A DNA stretch of 64,000 nucleotides from Paraclostridium ghonii (GCF_030815085.1 NZ_JAUSWG010000010.1); one strand, 5' to 3'. Shown: positions 18,051-26,974, numbered from the stretch's first letter. Numbers and translations are program-made. The notes: a model not told the origin generated them from the letters alone.

Positions 18051-18587
18051 ATGAAAGAAATTAAATTTAAAAATGGTAAAACTGCAATTTTAAGATCACC
18101 AAACAAAGAAGATGCCAAAGCCATGATAGACTATCTAAATATAATAGGTGGTGAAAGTGATTTTATAACATTTGGGAAAAATGAATTTTCAATGAGTGTA
18201 GAGGCAGAGCAAGATTATATTGAAAGAGTAAATAATGTGAATAATTCTAAGAATGTACTAATTATTATAGATAATGAAATTGTAGGAATAGCGTCTATTA
18301 CTTCTGTTCAAAAGGAAAGAATGAAACACAATGGCACTTTAGGAATAAGCCTTCGAAAAAAATATTGGGGTATAGGTCTTGGGAGTGAAATTATGGATTA
18401 TCTTATCAACTGGGCTAAATCCAATAAAATAACAAAGAAGATAAATCTTTTAGTTAGAGAAGATAATATTAGAGGTGTAAAGCTATACGAAAAGTTTGGA
18501 TTTGAAAAAGAAGGAATATTAAAAAAAGATATATGTGTAAATGGAGTTTATTACAATACTATAGCTATGGGATTGTATATAGACTAG
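18051..18587 (+). CDS. GNAT-family N-acetyltransferase
   Basis: Acetyl-CoA-dependent acetyltransferase of 178 residues. The acetyl-CoA-binding segment reads ISLRKKYWGIGLGSEIMDYLINWA (about residues 101-124, shown without its flanks). It is followed by the typical LVREDNIRGVKLYEKFGF strand-helix. The order matches ribosomal-protein or amino-sugar type GNATs; the substrate is unknown. It is a plus-strand singleton with AAAAGGAGG seven bases before ATG. It is divergent from the response regulator and convergent with the next gene. Confidence 0.88.
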   Translation: MKEIKFKNGKTAILRSPNKEDAKAMIDYLNIIGGESDFITFGKNEFSMSVEAEQDYIERVNNVNNSKNVLIIIDNEIVGIASITSVQKERMKHNGTLGISLRKKYWGIGLGSEIMDYLINWAKSNKITKKINLLVREDNIRGVKLYEKFGFEKEGILKKDICVNGVYYNTIAMGLYID

Positions 18588-18598
18588 AGTGTTGATTT

Positions 18599-18702
18599 AA
18601 AAAGATAGTTATAGTTATTTAACTCACATAAATGGTTAAATTTTAATATTTGAACCTAGTAATATTTAAGTGTTTCTTCAATAAATATAACTATCTTTTT
18701 TA
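18599..18702. terminator. Bidirectional long-stem terminator
   Basis: AAAAAGATAGTTATA and TATAACTATCTTTTT form a perfect 15-bp stem around a 72-base loop. A and T tracts on either side serve both convergent genes. Confidence 0.75.
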
Positions 18703-18714
18703 TACTTTTTATCT

Positions 18715-19188
18715 TTATTTGAAATATTTCCCATAAGGTTTAAATTCTTTTAACTCTTCAATCATTTCATCTAATTTATTAAATTCTTTTTTCACATCAT
18801 TTCCGATTAAACTTGATAAATATTCAAATAAAACCTGACCGTTTCCCTCCATTATAAATCCTGATAAATTAACTTTGTCTTTGCTCTCAAGAACTATAAT
18901 AATTAACTGTCCAGTACTTATTTTATTTAAATATGATGCGTCATTTTCTTCCATATTATTAAAATGTTCTATCGTCAATTCTATTTCTGATTTTTCCTCT
19001 TTACTTAGTAGTTTTTCAATAATATCTACATTGTCTATTTTATAAATTTTTGAAATATCTTCAAAATTATATTCTTCATTATTTTCATCCATATCTAAAA
19101 AATTTTCTAGTGTAATTTCTTTAGCTTCATATTTTTCAATTAAGTACTTTGATATGTTTTCTATCTTACGATTATTTTCGTTGATCAT
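18715..19188 (-). CDS. Acidic protein of unknown function
   Basis: A 157-residue cytosolic protein rich in Glu, Asp, Asn and Lys, with no transmembrane segment or signal peptide. The only hydrophobic strand is GQLIIIVLES near the middle. I do not recognise a family. The start is the ATG ending at 19188. The AAGGAG ribosome site is nine bases from it, but directly abuts the upstream in-frame ATG at 19197, which is too close to use. It stands alone between terminators, and mostly helical structure is likely. Confidence 0.75.
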   Translation of the reverse strand: MINENNRKIENISKYLIEKYEAKEITLENFLDMDENNEEYNFEDISKIYKIDNVDIIEKLLSKEEKSEIELTIEHFNNMEENDASYLNKISTGQLIIIVLESKDKVNLSGFIMEGNGQVLFEYLSSLIGNDVKKEFNKLDEMIEELKEFKPYGKYFK

Positions 19189-19260
19189 TATCCCCATCTC
19201 CTTAAATTTAGTATATATATCAAATATTATATAAATTAATGTTTCATGGCAATAAAATAG

Positions 19261-19301
19261 AAAAAACCGCTTAAAATATATTATATTTTAAGCGGTTTTT
19301 T
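19261..19301 (-). terminator. Terminator of the PTS operon
   Basis: AAAAAACCGCTTAAAATATA pairs with its complement over about 18 bp and ends in TTTTTT, a few bases after the IIC stop codon. Confidence 0.92.
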
Positions 19302-19307
19302 CTATTT

Positions 19308-20672
19308 TTAATTTTCTATTTTCGTTGATTTATTTTTTTTAGAACTAATTGTTAAGATTACTAATATAGCAAGTATTCCTAAAAGAACACCAGTAAGTCC
19401 ATATCCTCCAACTAAGGCCTGTACTTTACCTAGAAATATTCCAGCTACTCCAAAGTCTGCATCTGAGAAAGTAGAGTTTGCTACCCCTAAGCTACCAAGT
19501 ACTGGAAGCAATGCCACTGGTAATAGTGATATTATAACTCCATTTACAAAAGAACCAACTATAGCTCCTTTTCTACCACCTGTTGAGTTTCCAAATACTC
19601 CTGCTGTAGCTCCTGTGAAGAAATGAGGAACAACTCCTGGTATTATTATAACCATGCCTGTAGCTGCAAGAACTAACATTGAAACTATACCTCCAACAAA
19701 TGAACTTATAAATCCTATTAAAACTGCATTTGGTGCATAAGGGAAAACTATAGGACAATCAAGTGCTGGTTTTGAATTAGGAACTAATTTACTAGCTATT
19801 CCTTTAAATGCAGGGACTATCTCATTTAAAACTAATCTAACTCCATTTTGTATTAGTATAAATCCTGCTGCAAAAGTTAATGCTTGTATCATTGAAAAAA
19901 CTATAAAGTTTTTACCATTTGATAATTCTGATTCAATAAACTTAGGTCCTGCAACAAGTGCAACTATTATATATAAAGTTAACATAGTTATTGATATAGA
20001 AACTGCTGAATCTCTTAAGAAGCTTAAAGACTTAGGAACTTTCATTTCTTCTGTTGATTTAGAATTTTTTCCAACAGCCTTACCAATTGATGCAGATATT
20101 GCATATCCAACTGATGAGAAATGACCAAGAGCTACTGAATCATTTTTAGTTATTTTCTTCATAAAAGGCTGGCATATAGCAGGAGAAATCACCATTAAAA
20201 GTCCAAGTGCTAATGAACCTGTAAATATTAAGTGTGCTCCACTCATACCACCTGATATTAATATAACTGCTATCATACAAGCCATAAATAATGTATGATG
20301 TCCTGTTAAAAATATATACTTAAACTTTGTAAATCTAGCTATAAGAATATTTATTATCATCCCAAATGTCATTATAAGAGCTGTAGCTGTCCCAAACTTA
20401 TCCATAGCAAGTGCAACTACTGCTTCATTATTAGGGATAACGCCATTTACATTGAATCCATACTCAAACATCTTACCAAATGGTTCTAGTGAACCTGCTA
20501 TTATACCTGCTGAAGCCGCTATTACAACAAATCCAACCATAGCCTTTAGCGTTCCCTTTATTATATCTTCAATAGGTTTTTTTTGTAATAAAAGACCTAC
20601 TAAAACTATAATTCCTACAAGAACAGATGGCTCAGATAAAAAGTCTATAATTACCTTTAAAAAACCACTCAT
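19308..20672 (-). CDS. PTS system IIC component, ascorbate (UlaA) type
   Basis: Sugar-translocating membrane subunit of 454 residues with about 11 hydrophobic helices. The segments GHHTLFMACMIAVILISGGMSGAH (two halves of a loop and helix), GQFSS-like SVGYAISASIGKAVG and GVVPHFFTGATAGVFGNSTGGRKGA are typical of the UlaA family. It is the last gene of a regulator-IIA-IIB-IIC operon, 28 bases after IIB. UlaA-type transporters carry L-ascorbate, but many clostridial members have other or unknown substrates. No UlaD/E/F-type catabolic enzymes follow here. The substrate is therefore unproven. Confidence 0.88.
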   Translation of the reverse strand: MSGFLKVIIDFLSEPSVLVGIIVLVGLLLQKKPIEDIIKGTLKAMVGFVVIAASAGIIAGSLEPFGKMFEYGFNVNGVIPNNEAVVALAMDKFGTATALIMTFGMIINILIARFTKFKYIFLTGHHTLFMACMIAVILISGGMSGAHLIFTGSLALGLLMVISPAICQPFMKKITKNDSVALGHFSSVGYAISASIGKAVGKNSKSTEEMKVPKSLSFLRDSAVSISITMLTLYIIVALVAGPKFIESELSNGKNFIVFSMIQALTFAAGFILIQNGVRLVLNEIVPAFKGIASKLVPNSKPALDCPIVFPYAPNAVLIGFISSFVGGIVSMLVLAATGMVIIIPGVVPHFFTGATAGVFGNSTGGRKGAIVGSFVNGVIISLLPVALLPVLGSLGVANSTFSDADFGVAGIFLGKVQALVGGYGLTGVLLGILAILVILTISSKKNKSTKIEN

Positions 20673-20700
20673 TTATGACGCCTCCTCTTTATTTTGATTT

Positions 20701-20973
20701 TTAACAACCTAGTTTTTCTTGCAATTTCACTTTTAACTCATCTTTATCAAATAAAGCATCTAAAACTATTAAGTTTGGTAAATGAGATGCACTATCTTCT
20801 AAGTCTCTAGCTGTTATAAATATATCTGCTTGATCAGCTGTAGCATCTGCTAAAGAACTATGAGATACTTCATATCCACTTAATCCTAATTCATTTATCA
20901 CTTCATTAACATTCATCTCTACCATAAAACTTGATCCTAATCCTGATCCACAAACTGCCATTATTCTAGTCAT
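20701..20973 (-). CDS. PTS system IIB component, ascorbate type
   Basis: Small phosphocarrier of 90 residues. The P-loop AVCGSGLGSSFMVEMNV holds the phosphorylated Cys at residue 8, in the family's usual place. It passes phosphate from the IIA protein to the sugar bound to IIC. Its start is one base from the IIA stop codon, with its ribosome site inside the IIA gene, so the two are translationally coupled. Confidence 0.93.
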   Translation of the reverse strand: MTRIMAVCGSGLGSSFMVEMNVNEVINELGLSGYEVSHSSLADATADQADIFITARDLEDSASHLPNLIVLDALFDKDELKVKLQEKLGC

Positions 20974-20974
20974 A

Positions 20975-21376
20975 CTACATTACCTCCATTATCTCTTTTT
21001 CATTATTTAAATCTAATATTGTATTTAATTTATTTTTATCCATACATACATTAGCAACCTTTTGCATAATTTCTATATGTGAGCTACTATCAATTGCACT
21101 TAAAGTAAAAAATAAACTCACTTCCTTTCCTAAGAAATCTACTGGCCTATTTAACTTTAATAAACATAAATCTGTTTGTAATGCTCCATCTTCTGGTCTT
21201 GCATGTGGCATTGCAATTTTAGGTGCTATGCAAAAGTATGGTCCAAACTCATCAATTTTTTTAAGTATTGCTTCATAATAAGAATTTTTTATTGAATTTC
21301 TTTTTTGTAAAATATCACAAGTAATTTTGATAGCTTCTTTATAATCATTAACATTATCTAAAACTTTAACTATCAT
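20975..21376 (-). CDS. PTS system IIA component, mannitol/ascorbate type
   Basis: Phosphocarrier of 133 residues, slightly shorter than the usual 145-155 of UlaC/FruA-type IIA domains. The phosphorylated His is in IAMPHARPEDG, preceded by GPYFCIAPK. The same APKVAMPHARPEDG motif recurs in the EIIA domain at the end of the adjacent regulator, so the two IIA domains are likely related. Its start is 17 bases after the regulator's stop, with a GGGGGGTAAGAG ribosome site. Confidence 0.92.
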   Translation of the reverse strand: MIVKVLDNVNDYKEAIKITCDILQKRNSIKNSYYEAILKKIDEFGPYFCIAPKIAMPHARPEDGALQTDLCLLKLNRPVDFLGKEVSLFFTLSAIDSSSHIEIMQKVANVCMDKNKLNTILDLNNEKEIMEVM

Positions 21377-21392
21377 CTCTTACCCCCCTTAC

Positions 21393-23408
21393 TTACCTTG
21401 AGTATTTATTTATAATTTCTAAAACCTCTTCTTTATTTTTACTATTTAATATTTTATCTATATTTTCTGTTTTACTAAGCATCTTAGTCAGGCAAGCAAG
21501 TGCTTTTATGTGCGTTTGGTTATCCTTTGGTGCTAAACTTATAAGCATCTTAACTTGATGTTGTTCTTTTTGTGAAAATATAATAGGTTCTTTAAATGTT
21601 GTAAGAGCCATACTAACCTTATTTACTCCATCTTCTGGTCTTGCATGTGGCATTGCAACCTTAGGTGCAATAACTATATATGGACCTAGTTTCCTTACAT
21701 TTTCTATCATAGATTCTATATAACAATCTTTTACATACCCTAAATTCTTTAAAGGCTTTGCACTAACTCTTATAGCTTCTGCCCAATCTTTTGCTTCTTG
21801 ATTTAAATAAATAGTATCTTCATTTAAAAGTTCATTTAAAGCTGCTTTATAACTTTTTGTTTTCTCTCTTGAAGTAATTACGATATCTCTAATCTCTTCT
21901 CTTAATTTTTCTTTGTTTAAAATAGTTGCATACCTTTCTACACTATTTATAATTTTATTTATAAACTCTTGTTCAACATTAAATACAGATTGTGTATTTG
22001 ATATTTGAGAAAGTAAATTTTGCTTATCTAAATTTGTAAGTATTGGATTTACCTTTATAGCTTGTTTTTGATTTATATCTACAGTAGTTATAGCAAAATC
22101 ATAATATTTATCATAATTTTCAAAATTCTTTAGTGATAATACATCTTGAATTTCTATTAAATCAAATAATTGTTCTATCTGATTTTTAAGAAGCTGTGAA
22201 GTTGCCATACCTGAATTACATACTATCACTATTTTGGGAATTTTAATTTCAACTCCCATCTTTGAACTGTAACCCCCAAAATACATGGCTATATAAGCTA
22301 TTTCATCATCATTTAAAAATATACCAAGATTATTTTCAATATTTTTTACTACTTGCTTTGTAAATTGATAAATTGATTTATACTTTTGCTTTACCTCATT
22401 TTTTATTAAATTTGGATAGTAAATTCCATACTTTATTTTAAATATAGATGGTATAAGATGGTTTAGTATATTTTTAGATAAAACTTCATAATCTTCTATT
22501 GATATACAAGAAACTTTTTCAAACTCTTTTACCATCATATTGATAGGAAGAATATATTTATTATTAATTTTATTCTTATAAAAATATGTCCTTATATACT
22601 CATCCTTTGTAAAAAATGTTTGCACATAGTACATCTCATTATCATCAATATCTTTATTTAAAACTTGTTTGATTATATTTAATAAACTTTTAGACTCTTT
22701 GTGAGAATCTATGCTTTTTAAGAAAAATCTATCTTGTTTTTCAAATAATAAAGCTTCTTTATTTTTTACATAATAGCTTTTATAAAAGATTGATAAATAC
22801 ATAAGTATATAGTTTGTATTATTGTTTTTTAAAATATTAAGATTTTCATTTTCCAATAAAAGTTTTATATCTTTAAATTCTTGTATATACTCGTATTCAT
22901 CGAAAAAATAATTGTAATCATTGTATAAATTTATAAATAAATATCTTTTGGAATGATTACTTCCAACTAATTTATAACCATTTTTAGAATCTAACTCCAA
23001 TTTATATTTACTGATATATTCTCTAACATTTTTTATATCATTTAAAACAGTATTTCTGCTTACGAAAAGCTTATCACAGTATTTTTCTATTGTTAGCTTT
23101 TCTAAAGATAAAAGCAAATATATTATTATACTTATACATCTTTCTTCTGAAGATAATATATAATCATCTTTAGAGTATTTTAGTACTTTTCTTATCTTTT
23201 CTTTATCTTCTGAGTTTATATGATAACCTAAGTTTCTTACATTAGATATTTCTAAATTATATTTTTTTATATGTTCATTAATTTTTGAAATATCATAATA
23301 AACAGTTCTTCTAGAGATATTTAATAACTTAACTATCTTTTCAACTTTTATATATTCATGATTCATAAGTATATCTAATATATCTTCTAGTCTTTTATTA
23401 AGTTTCAT
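21393..23408 (-). CDS. BglG-family transcriptional regulator with PRD, EIIB and EIIA domains
   Basis: PTS-controlled activator of 671 residues. Two N-terminal helix-turn-helix regions lie at about 10-60 and 85-130 (NISRRTVYYDISKIN and FVSRNTVLNDIKNV). Two PRD modules follow (about 185-400). Next comes a GatB-like EIIB domain with the Cys of VIVCNSGMATSQLL, and last a C-terminal EIIA domain with MPHARPEDG. This is the MtlR/LicR/UlaR-like layout that activates DNA targets rather than antiterminating RNA. The start at 23408 follows AAAGGAG by five bases; a longer frame has no ribosome site. It is first in the operon it should regulate. Confidence 0.92.
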   Translation of the reverse strand: MKLNKRLEDILDILMNHEYIKVEKIVKLLNISRRTVYYDISKINEHIKKYNLEISNVRNLGYHINSEDKEKIRKVLKYSKDDYILSSEERCISIIIYLLLSLEKLTIEKYCDKLFVSRNTVLNDIKNVREYISKYKLELDSKNGYKLVGSNHSKRYLFINLYNDYNYFFDEYEYIQEFKDIKLLLENENLNILKNNNTNYILMYLSIFYKSYYVKNKEALLFEKQDRFFLKSIDSHKESKSLLNIIKQVLNKDIDDNEMYYVQTFFTKDEYIRTYFYKNKINNKYILPINMMVKEFEKVSCISIEDYEVLSKNILNHLIPSIFKIKYGIYYPNLIKNEVKQKYKSIYQFTKQVVKNIENNLGIFLNDDEIAYIAMYFGGYSSKMGVEIKIPKIVIVCNSGMATSQLLKNQIEQLFDLIEIQDVLSLKNFENYDKYYDFAITTVDINQKQAIKVNPILTNLDKQNLLSQISNTQSVFNVEQEFINKIINSVERYATILNKEKLREEIRDIVITSREKTKSYKAALNELLNEDTIYLNQEAKDWAEAIRVSAKPLKNLGYVKDCYIESMIENVRKLGPYIVIAPKVAMPHARPEDGVNKVSMALTTFKEPIIFSQKEQHQVKMLISLAPKDNQTHIKALACLTKMLSKTENIDKILNSKNKEEVLEIINKYSR

Positions 23409-23470
23409 ATTTTCTCCTTTCTTAAATTTATTATATAATTTTTTATTATTGCACAAAAGACAAAATATAC

Positions 23471-23497
23471 GCACATTTTTTATGCAAAAAATTGTGC
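23471..23497. promoter_or_regulatory. Palindrome upstream of the PTS regulator
   Basis: GCACATTTTTT and AAAAAATTGTGC face each other around ATGC, giving a nearly perfect 27-bp dyad about 65 bases before the regulator ATG. A further GCACAA occurs at about 23450. It is a candidate operator for the PRD regulator or a global factor. Confidence 0.5.
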
Positions 23498-23579
23498 TCA
23501 ATTTCATAAAATACTAAACATAATTAACAATTTATTTAAAGTAATTATGTTTTGAATTAACTACTTATAAATGAACTAT

Positions 23580-23613
23580 AAAAAATACCTATCAAAATTG
23601 ATAGGTATTTTTT
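23580..23613 (-). terminator. Terminator of the sdpRI operon
   Basis: AAAAAATACCTATC pairs perfectly with GATAGGTATTTTTT around a six-base loop. It overlaps the sdpI stop codon. Confidence 0.92.
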
Positions 23614-24211
23614 ATAGTTGTATGCCCTTCATTTTTTTATAGTAAAAAATAAATGAATATAGTCCCGGAATTATAATCCAGGATAAAGCACAAATAGTTG
23701 AAACGGTTTCTATCTTAAAGAAAAATGAAGCAATAAACATTATTATTGCAATAGGAAATGATATATATCCTAAAATTTTATGTGCTAATTTCCAGGTATC
23801 TTCATCCCTTATAGTCCAGGGAAGTCTTAATCCTAAATATCTATTAAATGGTATTTTAGGTGCAGAATTTCCAAAAACCATAATAAATAAAGAGGCTAAT
23901 GTTATTGCAACCATATTATTATCTTTCAAATTTAGTAAATTTTTAGTTGATGGTAATATTGATAATATATAACAAGTTACAAATATAATTATTCCCAATC
24001 TATTTAGGAGTCTCATAGTCTTAATTTTAGGATTTCCTTCTGATAAATTAGATATAGATGGTGCTTTTATATCTACTATAACTAAAGAAATAATAGCAAT
24101 AATTATGACAATAGAAAATTTAAAATCAGTATCAGGAATTATAGCTCCTCCAATTACTATTATTAATGACGCTATTAAAAGTACTATTCTTGTAACATCA
24201 AATTTTTTCAC
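23612..24211 (-). CDS. sdpI: SdpI-family membrane protein
   Basis: Membrane protein of 199 residues with about six hydrophobic helices. The cytosolic signature GNSAPKIPFNRYLGLRLPWTIRDEDTWKLAHK (read as two adjoining pieces) is the SdpI hallmark. In Bacillus subtilis SdpI gives immunity to the SdpC killing toxin. It also captures the repressor SdpR at the membrane. Here it is co-transcribed with an SdpR-like ArsR regulator 18 bases upstream. I see no sdpA, sdpB or sdpC toxin genes nearby, so this may be orphan immunity against neighbours' toxins. Confidence 0.88.
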   Translation of the reverse strand: MKKFDVTRIVLLIASLIIVIGGAIIPDTDFKFSIVIIIAIISLVIVDIKAPSISNLSEGNPKIKTMRLLNRLGIIIFVTCYILSILPSTKNLLNLKDNNMVAITLASLFIMVFGNSAPKIPFNRYLGLRLPWTIRDEDTWKLAHKILGYISFPIAIIMFIASFFFKIETVSTICALSWIIIPGLYSFIFYYKKMKGIQL

Positions 24212-24229
24212 ACAAACATCCCCTTTTTA

Positions 24230-24487
24230 TTATTTTTGAAATATATCTAAAAAATTACCTAAGACCTCTTGAATTACGGAAGTGTTTATAGAGTAAATAA
24301 CAAATTGCCCCTTTTTTTCAGAACTTATAAGTTCTGCATCTCTTAAAATATCCAAATGTTTAGATATAGATGGCTTTGACATATCAAAATGTTTAGATAT
24401 CTCCCCTGCACTTAAATCTTGTTTATTTAAAAGTTTCAAAATTTCTCTTCTAGTTTCATCACTTAAAGCTTTAAATACCTTTCCCAT
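24230..24487 (-). CDS. sdpR: ArsR-family autorepressor, SdpR-like
   Basis: Winged-helix repressor of 85 residues. LSDETRREILKLLNK opens the fold, and the recognition helix is in MSKPSISKHLDILRDAELI. It has no metal-binding Cys pair, as expected for the SdpR subgroup rather than metal-sensing ArsR proteins. It precedes sdpI and would repress the operon until SdpI sequesters it. A 24-bp near-perfect dyad lies 20 bases in front of its ATG. The ribosome site is AAAGGAAT. Confidence 0.9.
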   Translation of the reverse strand: MGKVFKALSDETRREILKLLNKQDLSAGEISKHFDMSKPSISKHLDILRDAELISSEKKGQFVIYSINTSVIQEVLGNFLDIFQK

Positions 24488-24507
24488 GAATGCATTCCTT
24501 TCTTTAT

Positions 24508-24531
24508 ATATTTAGCTAATTAGTTAAATAT
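24508..24531. promoter_or_regulatory. Putative SdpR operator
   Basis: ATATTTAGCTAATTAG followed by TTAAATAT forms a 24-bp dyad with only one mismatched pair. It sits just downstream of the -10 box, over the expected transcription start, ideal for autorepression. Confidence 0.75.
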
Positions 24532-24541
24532 CTATATTTTC

Positions 24542-24570
24542 ATTATAGTACTGTTAATTTTTAATTGCAA
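24542..24570 (-). promoter_or_regulatory. Promoter of sdpRI
   Basis: TTGCAA (24565-24570) and TATAAT (24542-24547) on the minus strand have the ideal 17-base spacing. Transcription should start near 24535, within reach of the operator dyad. Confidence 0.78.
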
Positions 24571-24609
24571 CACATATTAATTTATATATATAATCCCCAT
24601 TACAATTTA

Positions 24610-24646
24610 AAAGGAATATCACATTAAACAATGTATGATATTCCTT
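24610..24646 (-). terminator. Hairpin downstream of phosphoesterase A
   Basis: AAAGGAATATCA and TGATATTCCTTT form a perfect 12-bp stem with a 13-base loop. No long T run follows, so termination strength is uncertain. Confidence 0.6.
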
Positions 24647-24677
24647 TAGCCTTAATACCTATAAAAATTGTAATTAC

Positions 24678-24735
24678 CTTTTTAGGATTTAGTGAAGGAA
24701 TATTCTATACACAGCTCATTCCCAGTACTCGCTAT
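24678..24735. repeat. Truncated nested palindromic element (right half)
   Basis: CTTTTTAGGATTTAGTGAAG and the bases after it align with the right half of the element at 28671-28750. The flank CTCATTCCCAGTAC also resembles CTCCTTCCCACTAC there. The left arm and left core are missing. It starts one base beyond the phosphoesterase stop. Confidence 0.75.
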
Positions 24736-24736
24736 A

Positions 24737-26152
24737 CTACTTAGATGTATAAACAAATTTAATTCCCGGAGTATTAGTATTTGGATTATCCTTTCCTTTT
24801 TCCAATCTGAAACAATCATTTTTATCAGGTGTAATAGTTAAGACTCCATCTTTAAAATCTGACTCTTTAAAGTCAAAGCTCCATGGTTCCCACCCGTTAT
24901 TTCCACTCAAGTTTAAAGTAACTTCATTTCCATTCATAAATACCAACTGTGGTTCATCACTTTCAGCAATATTTAAGAACTTATATCCTACAGTATCATA
25001 AATTTTATCTCTTGACGTTTTTGGACTAAATACATATAATTTATCCCATTTAAACTGCATTATCTTCCCAAAACTTATCTTTTCCCCTAACTTATCTTCT
25101 CGAGGACAAGAACAAATAAATGCACTTAGATTATCACTCATTTCACTTAAAGCTTTTTTGCTTTTTTCAAATTGAACTATATCACTAGACTTATTTATAA
25201 CTTCCCATTTATCTTTATTCTTTTCTAACTTTAAATTTATTTTTGAAATACATTCTCCATGCTTGCCAGGTTCTGTTACTATAACATTTTCACCTGACTT
25301 ATTTTTATAATCATGTTGTTTAATTTGATCATGATTATGTCCTGCTACAATTGCATCTATACCATCAACTTGTGTAGCTAAGTCTTGTATTCTATTACCT
25401 GGATTTTTTGGCTTTTTAGGTTTTTCTCCAGTATGAGCAACAGCTACTACAACATCAGCTTTTTCTTTTTCTTTCATAACTTTAACCCACTTTTTAGCAT
25501 CTTCTACTAAATCGTTCATATAAAGTTCTCCCTTGAAACCTTCTTGATCTTTAAGCTCTAAAGAATCTACTTTTACTAATTTCTCTCCATCCCACTTTTT
25601 ACTTTCGCCAACTTCTTTTATAGTAAGACCAAGTATTCCTACTTTTACAGTCCCCTGTGGAGTTTCTATTTTCTTTATAACGTACGGTTTTGTATAGCTT
25701 TCTCCATTTTTCTTATATGTATTTGCTGATAATATACTTATTCCTTGTTTTTCAAAGCTAGATATCATATTGTCTAGCTCTTGTTTATCCCCTATAAATT
25801 CATGATTTCCAAGAGTTACAGTATCATATCCAATATCTTTCATCTCTTTTGCTATAGGTATATCTCCATTTTGCACATTGTTATTTTTAAAACTCTCTCG
25901 TCTTTGATTAAAAAATTTTAACATGTCCCCAGATGTCCCAAATTCACTATCATAAAAATCACCAGCATCTACTAAAGTAATATTTTTATCTTTCTTTTTT
26001 TCATTTGCTACATACTCACTTAGTTCATTTGTTAACACTCCATGTGAATCTGTAGTTGCTAGTATATTTACATCTACACTTTTAGTATATGTACATCCTG
26101 ATATTAATAACATACTTGTTACTAATACTCCTCCAAATAATTTCTTTTTCAT
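24737..26152 (-). CDS. Lipoprotein metallophosphoesterase A (5'-nucleotidase-like)
   Basis: Surface lipoprotein of 471 residues, with the signal peptide ending in ISGC (Cys20). Calcineurin-like metal motifs are present in order: ATTDSHG, DAGDFYD, GNHEF, VAHTGE and GHNHD. The group resembles UshA/YfkN-type nucleotidases and cyclic nucleotide phosphodiesterases. The C-terminal domain (about 370-471) lacks the usual 5'-nucleotidase C signature that I would look for, so the substrate is open. A paralogue of 472 residues lies at 27157-28575. They differ most around residues 345-360, where this copy has ICSCPRE. Confidence 0.88.
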   Translation of the reverse strand: MKKKLFGGVLVTSMLLISGCTYTKSVDVNILATTDSHGVLTNELSEYVANEKKKDKNITLVDAGDFYDSEFGTSGDMLKFFNQRRESFKNNNVQNGDIPIAKEMKDIGYDTVTLGNHEFIGDKQELDNMISSFEKQGISILSANTYKKNGESYTKPYVIKKIETPQGTVKVGILGLTIKEVGESKKWDGEKLVKVDSLELKDQEGFKGELYMNDLVEDAKKWVKVMKEKEKADVVVAVAHTGEKPKKPKNPGNRIQDLATQVDGIDAIVAGHNHDQIKQHDYKNKSGENVIVTEPGKHGECISKINLKLEKNKDKWEVINKSSDIVQFEKSKKALSEMSDNLSAFICSCPREDKLGEKISFGKIMQFKWDKLYVFSPKTSRDKIYDTVGYKFLNIAESDEPQLVFMNGNEVTLNLSGNNGWEPWSFDFKESDFKDGVLTITPDKNDCFRLEKGKDNPNTNTPGIKFVYTSK

Positions 26153-26251
26153 AATGCCCCCTTAATTTGTCATTTTTTACCAAGCTTATTAAATATTCGT
26201 CATATTTCCTTGATAACCTTTTAACTTAATTTTCTAACAATTTAACATAAA

Positions 26252-26302
26252 AAATAAACTGCACATGAAGAGGTAATTTTATTTCATGTACAGTTCTTAT
26301 TT
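26252..26302 (-). terminator. Hairpin after the histidine phosphatase
   Basis: AACTGCACATGAA pairs with TTTCATGTACAGTT with one mismatch around a 12-base loop. It is flanked by A- and T-rich tracts, about 65 bases past the stop codon. Confidence 0.7.
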
Positions 26303-26365
26303 CATTATCAATATTTTTAGATATAGTTTTTGATGAATTAAATTATCTAACAAACCTATTTTTTA

Positions 26366-26974
26366 TTAATTTTCAACGTGTGATACATCTGCTTCTAATA
26401 TAAATTTATAGTTACCTTCATTGAATTCTAATATTGTTACACACGTATTCTTTATATATGGAGGATTCCAAAAATCCTTTAGTTCATATTTTTTGATAAT
26501 TGAATATATAGCTTTTATAATTATTGAATGTGTAACTAATAATATATCTTCACCCTTATTTTGATTTGTAATGTCATTTAAAGTAATTTTAACTCTTTTT
26601 ATAAGTTCTTCAAAAGTTTCTCCACCTGTTGATGTATATAGGTGAGGTTCGTTCCAAAACTTATAGTACTCATTTTCATATTCTCTTGAAACATCATCAC
26701 TATACATACCTTCCCATATGCCAAAATTCATTTCTTTTAAGTTTTCATGTGTTCCTATAGGTATATCTCTATTTCCTTTTATAAGTAGTGCTGTATCATA
26801 TGCTCTTGTTAGTGGGCTAGTATATATATAATCTATTTTAATATCTTTTAATCTATTGCCTAGATTTAAAGCTTCTTTCTTCCCTTGTTCTGTTAAATTT
26901 GAATCTTTACATACTTGCATTTTACCTTTTACATTCCAGTCTGTTTCTCCATGCCTCGTTATGTATACTTTCAA
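26366..26974 (-). CDS. Histidine phosphatase superfamily protein
   Basis: Cytosolic phosphatase of the phosphoglycerate mutase-like family, 202 residues. The phospho-His motif TRHGETDWN is at residues 6-14. The second His is in LLVTHSIIIKAI. LTEQGKKEA and YTSPLTRAYDTA are the usual substrate-side strands. Such proteins include CobC, GpmB-like and broad-specificity phosphatases, and the sequence does not say which. It lies between the two lipoprotein phosphoesterase paralogues on the same strand, but hairpins separate all three. Confidence 0.9.
   Translation of the reverse strand: MKVYITRHGETDWNVKGKMQVCKDSNLTEQGKKEALNLGNRLKDIKIDYIYTSPLTRAYDTALLIKGNRDIPIGTHENLKEMNFGIWEGMYSDDVSREYENEYYKFWNEPHLYTSTGGETFEELIKRVKITLNDITNQNKGEDILLVTHSIIIKAIYSIIKKYELKDFWNPPYIKNTCVTILEFNEGNYKFILEADVSHVEN

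Noticed and set aside
23471..23497. Sigma-54 promoter before the PRD regulator
   Set aside because: GCAC and TTGC occur, but the spacing is one base too long and the GG of the -24 element is missing. It reads better as a dyad.
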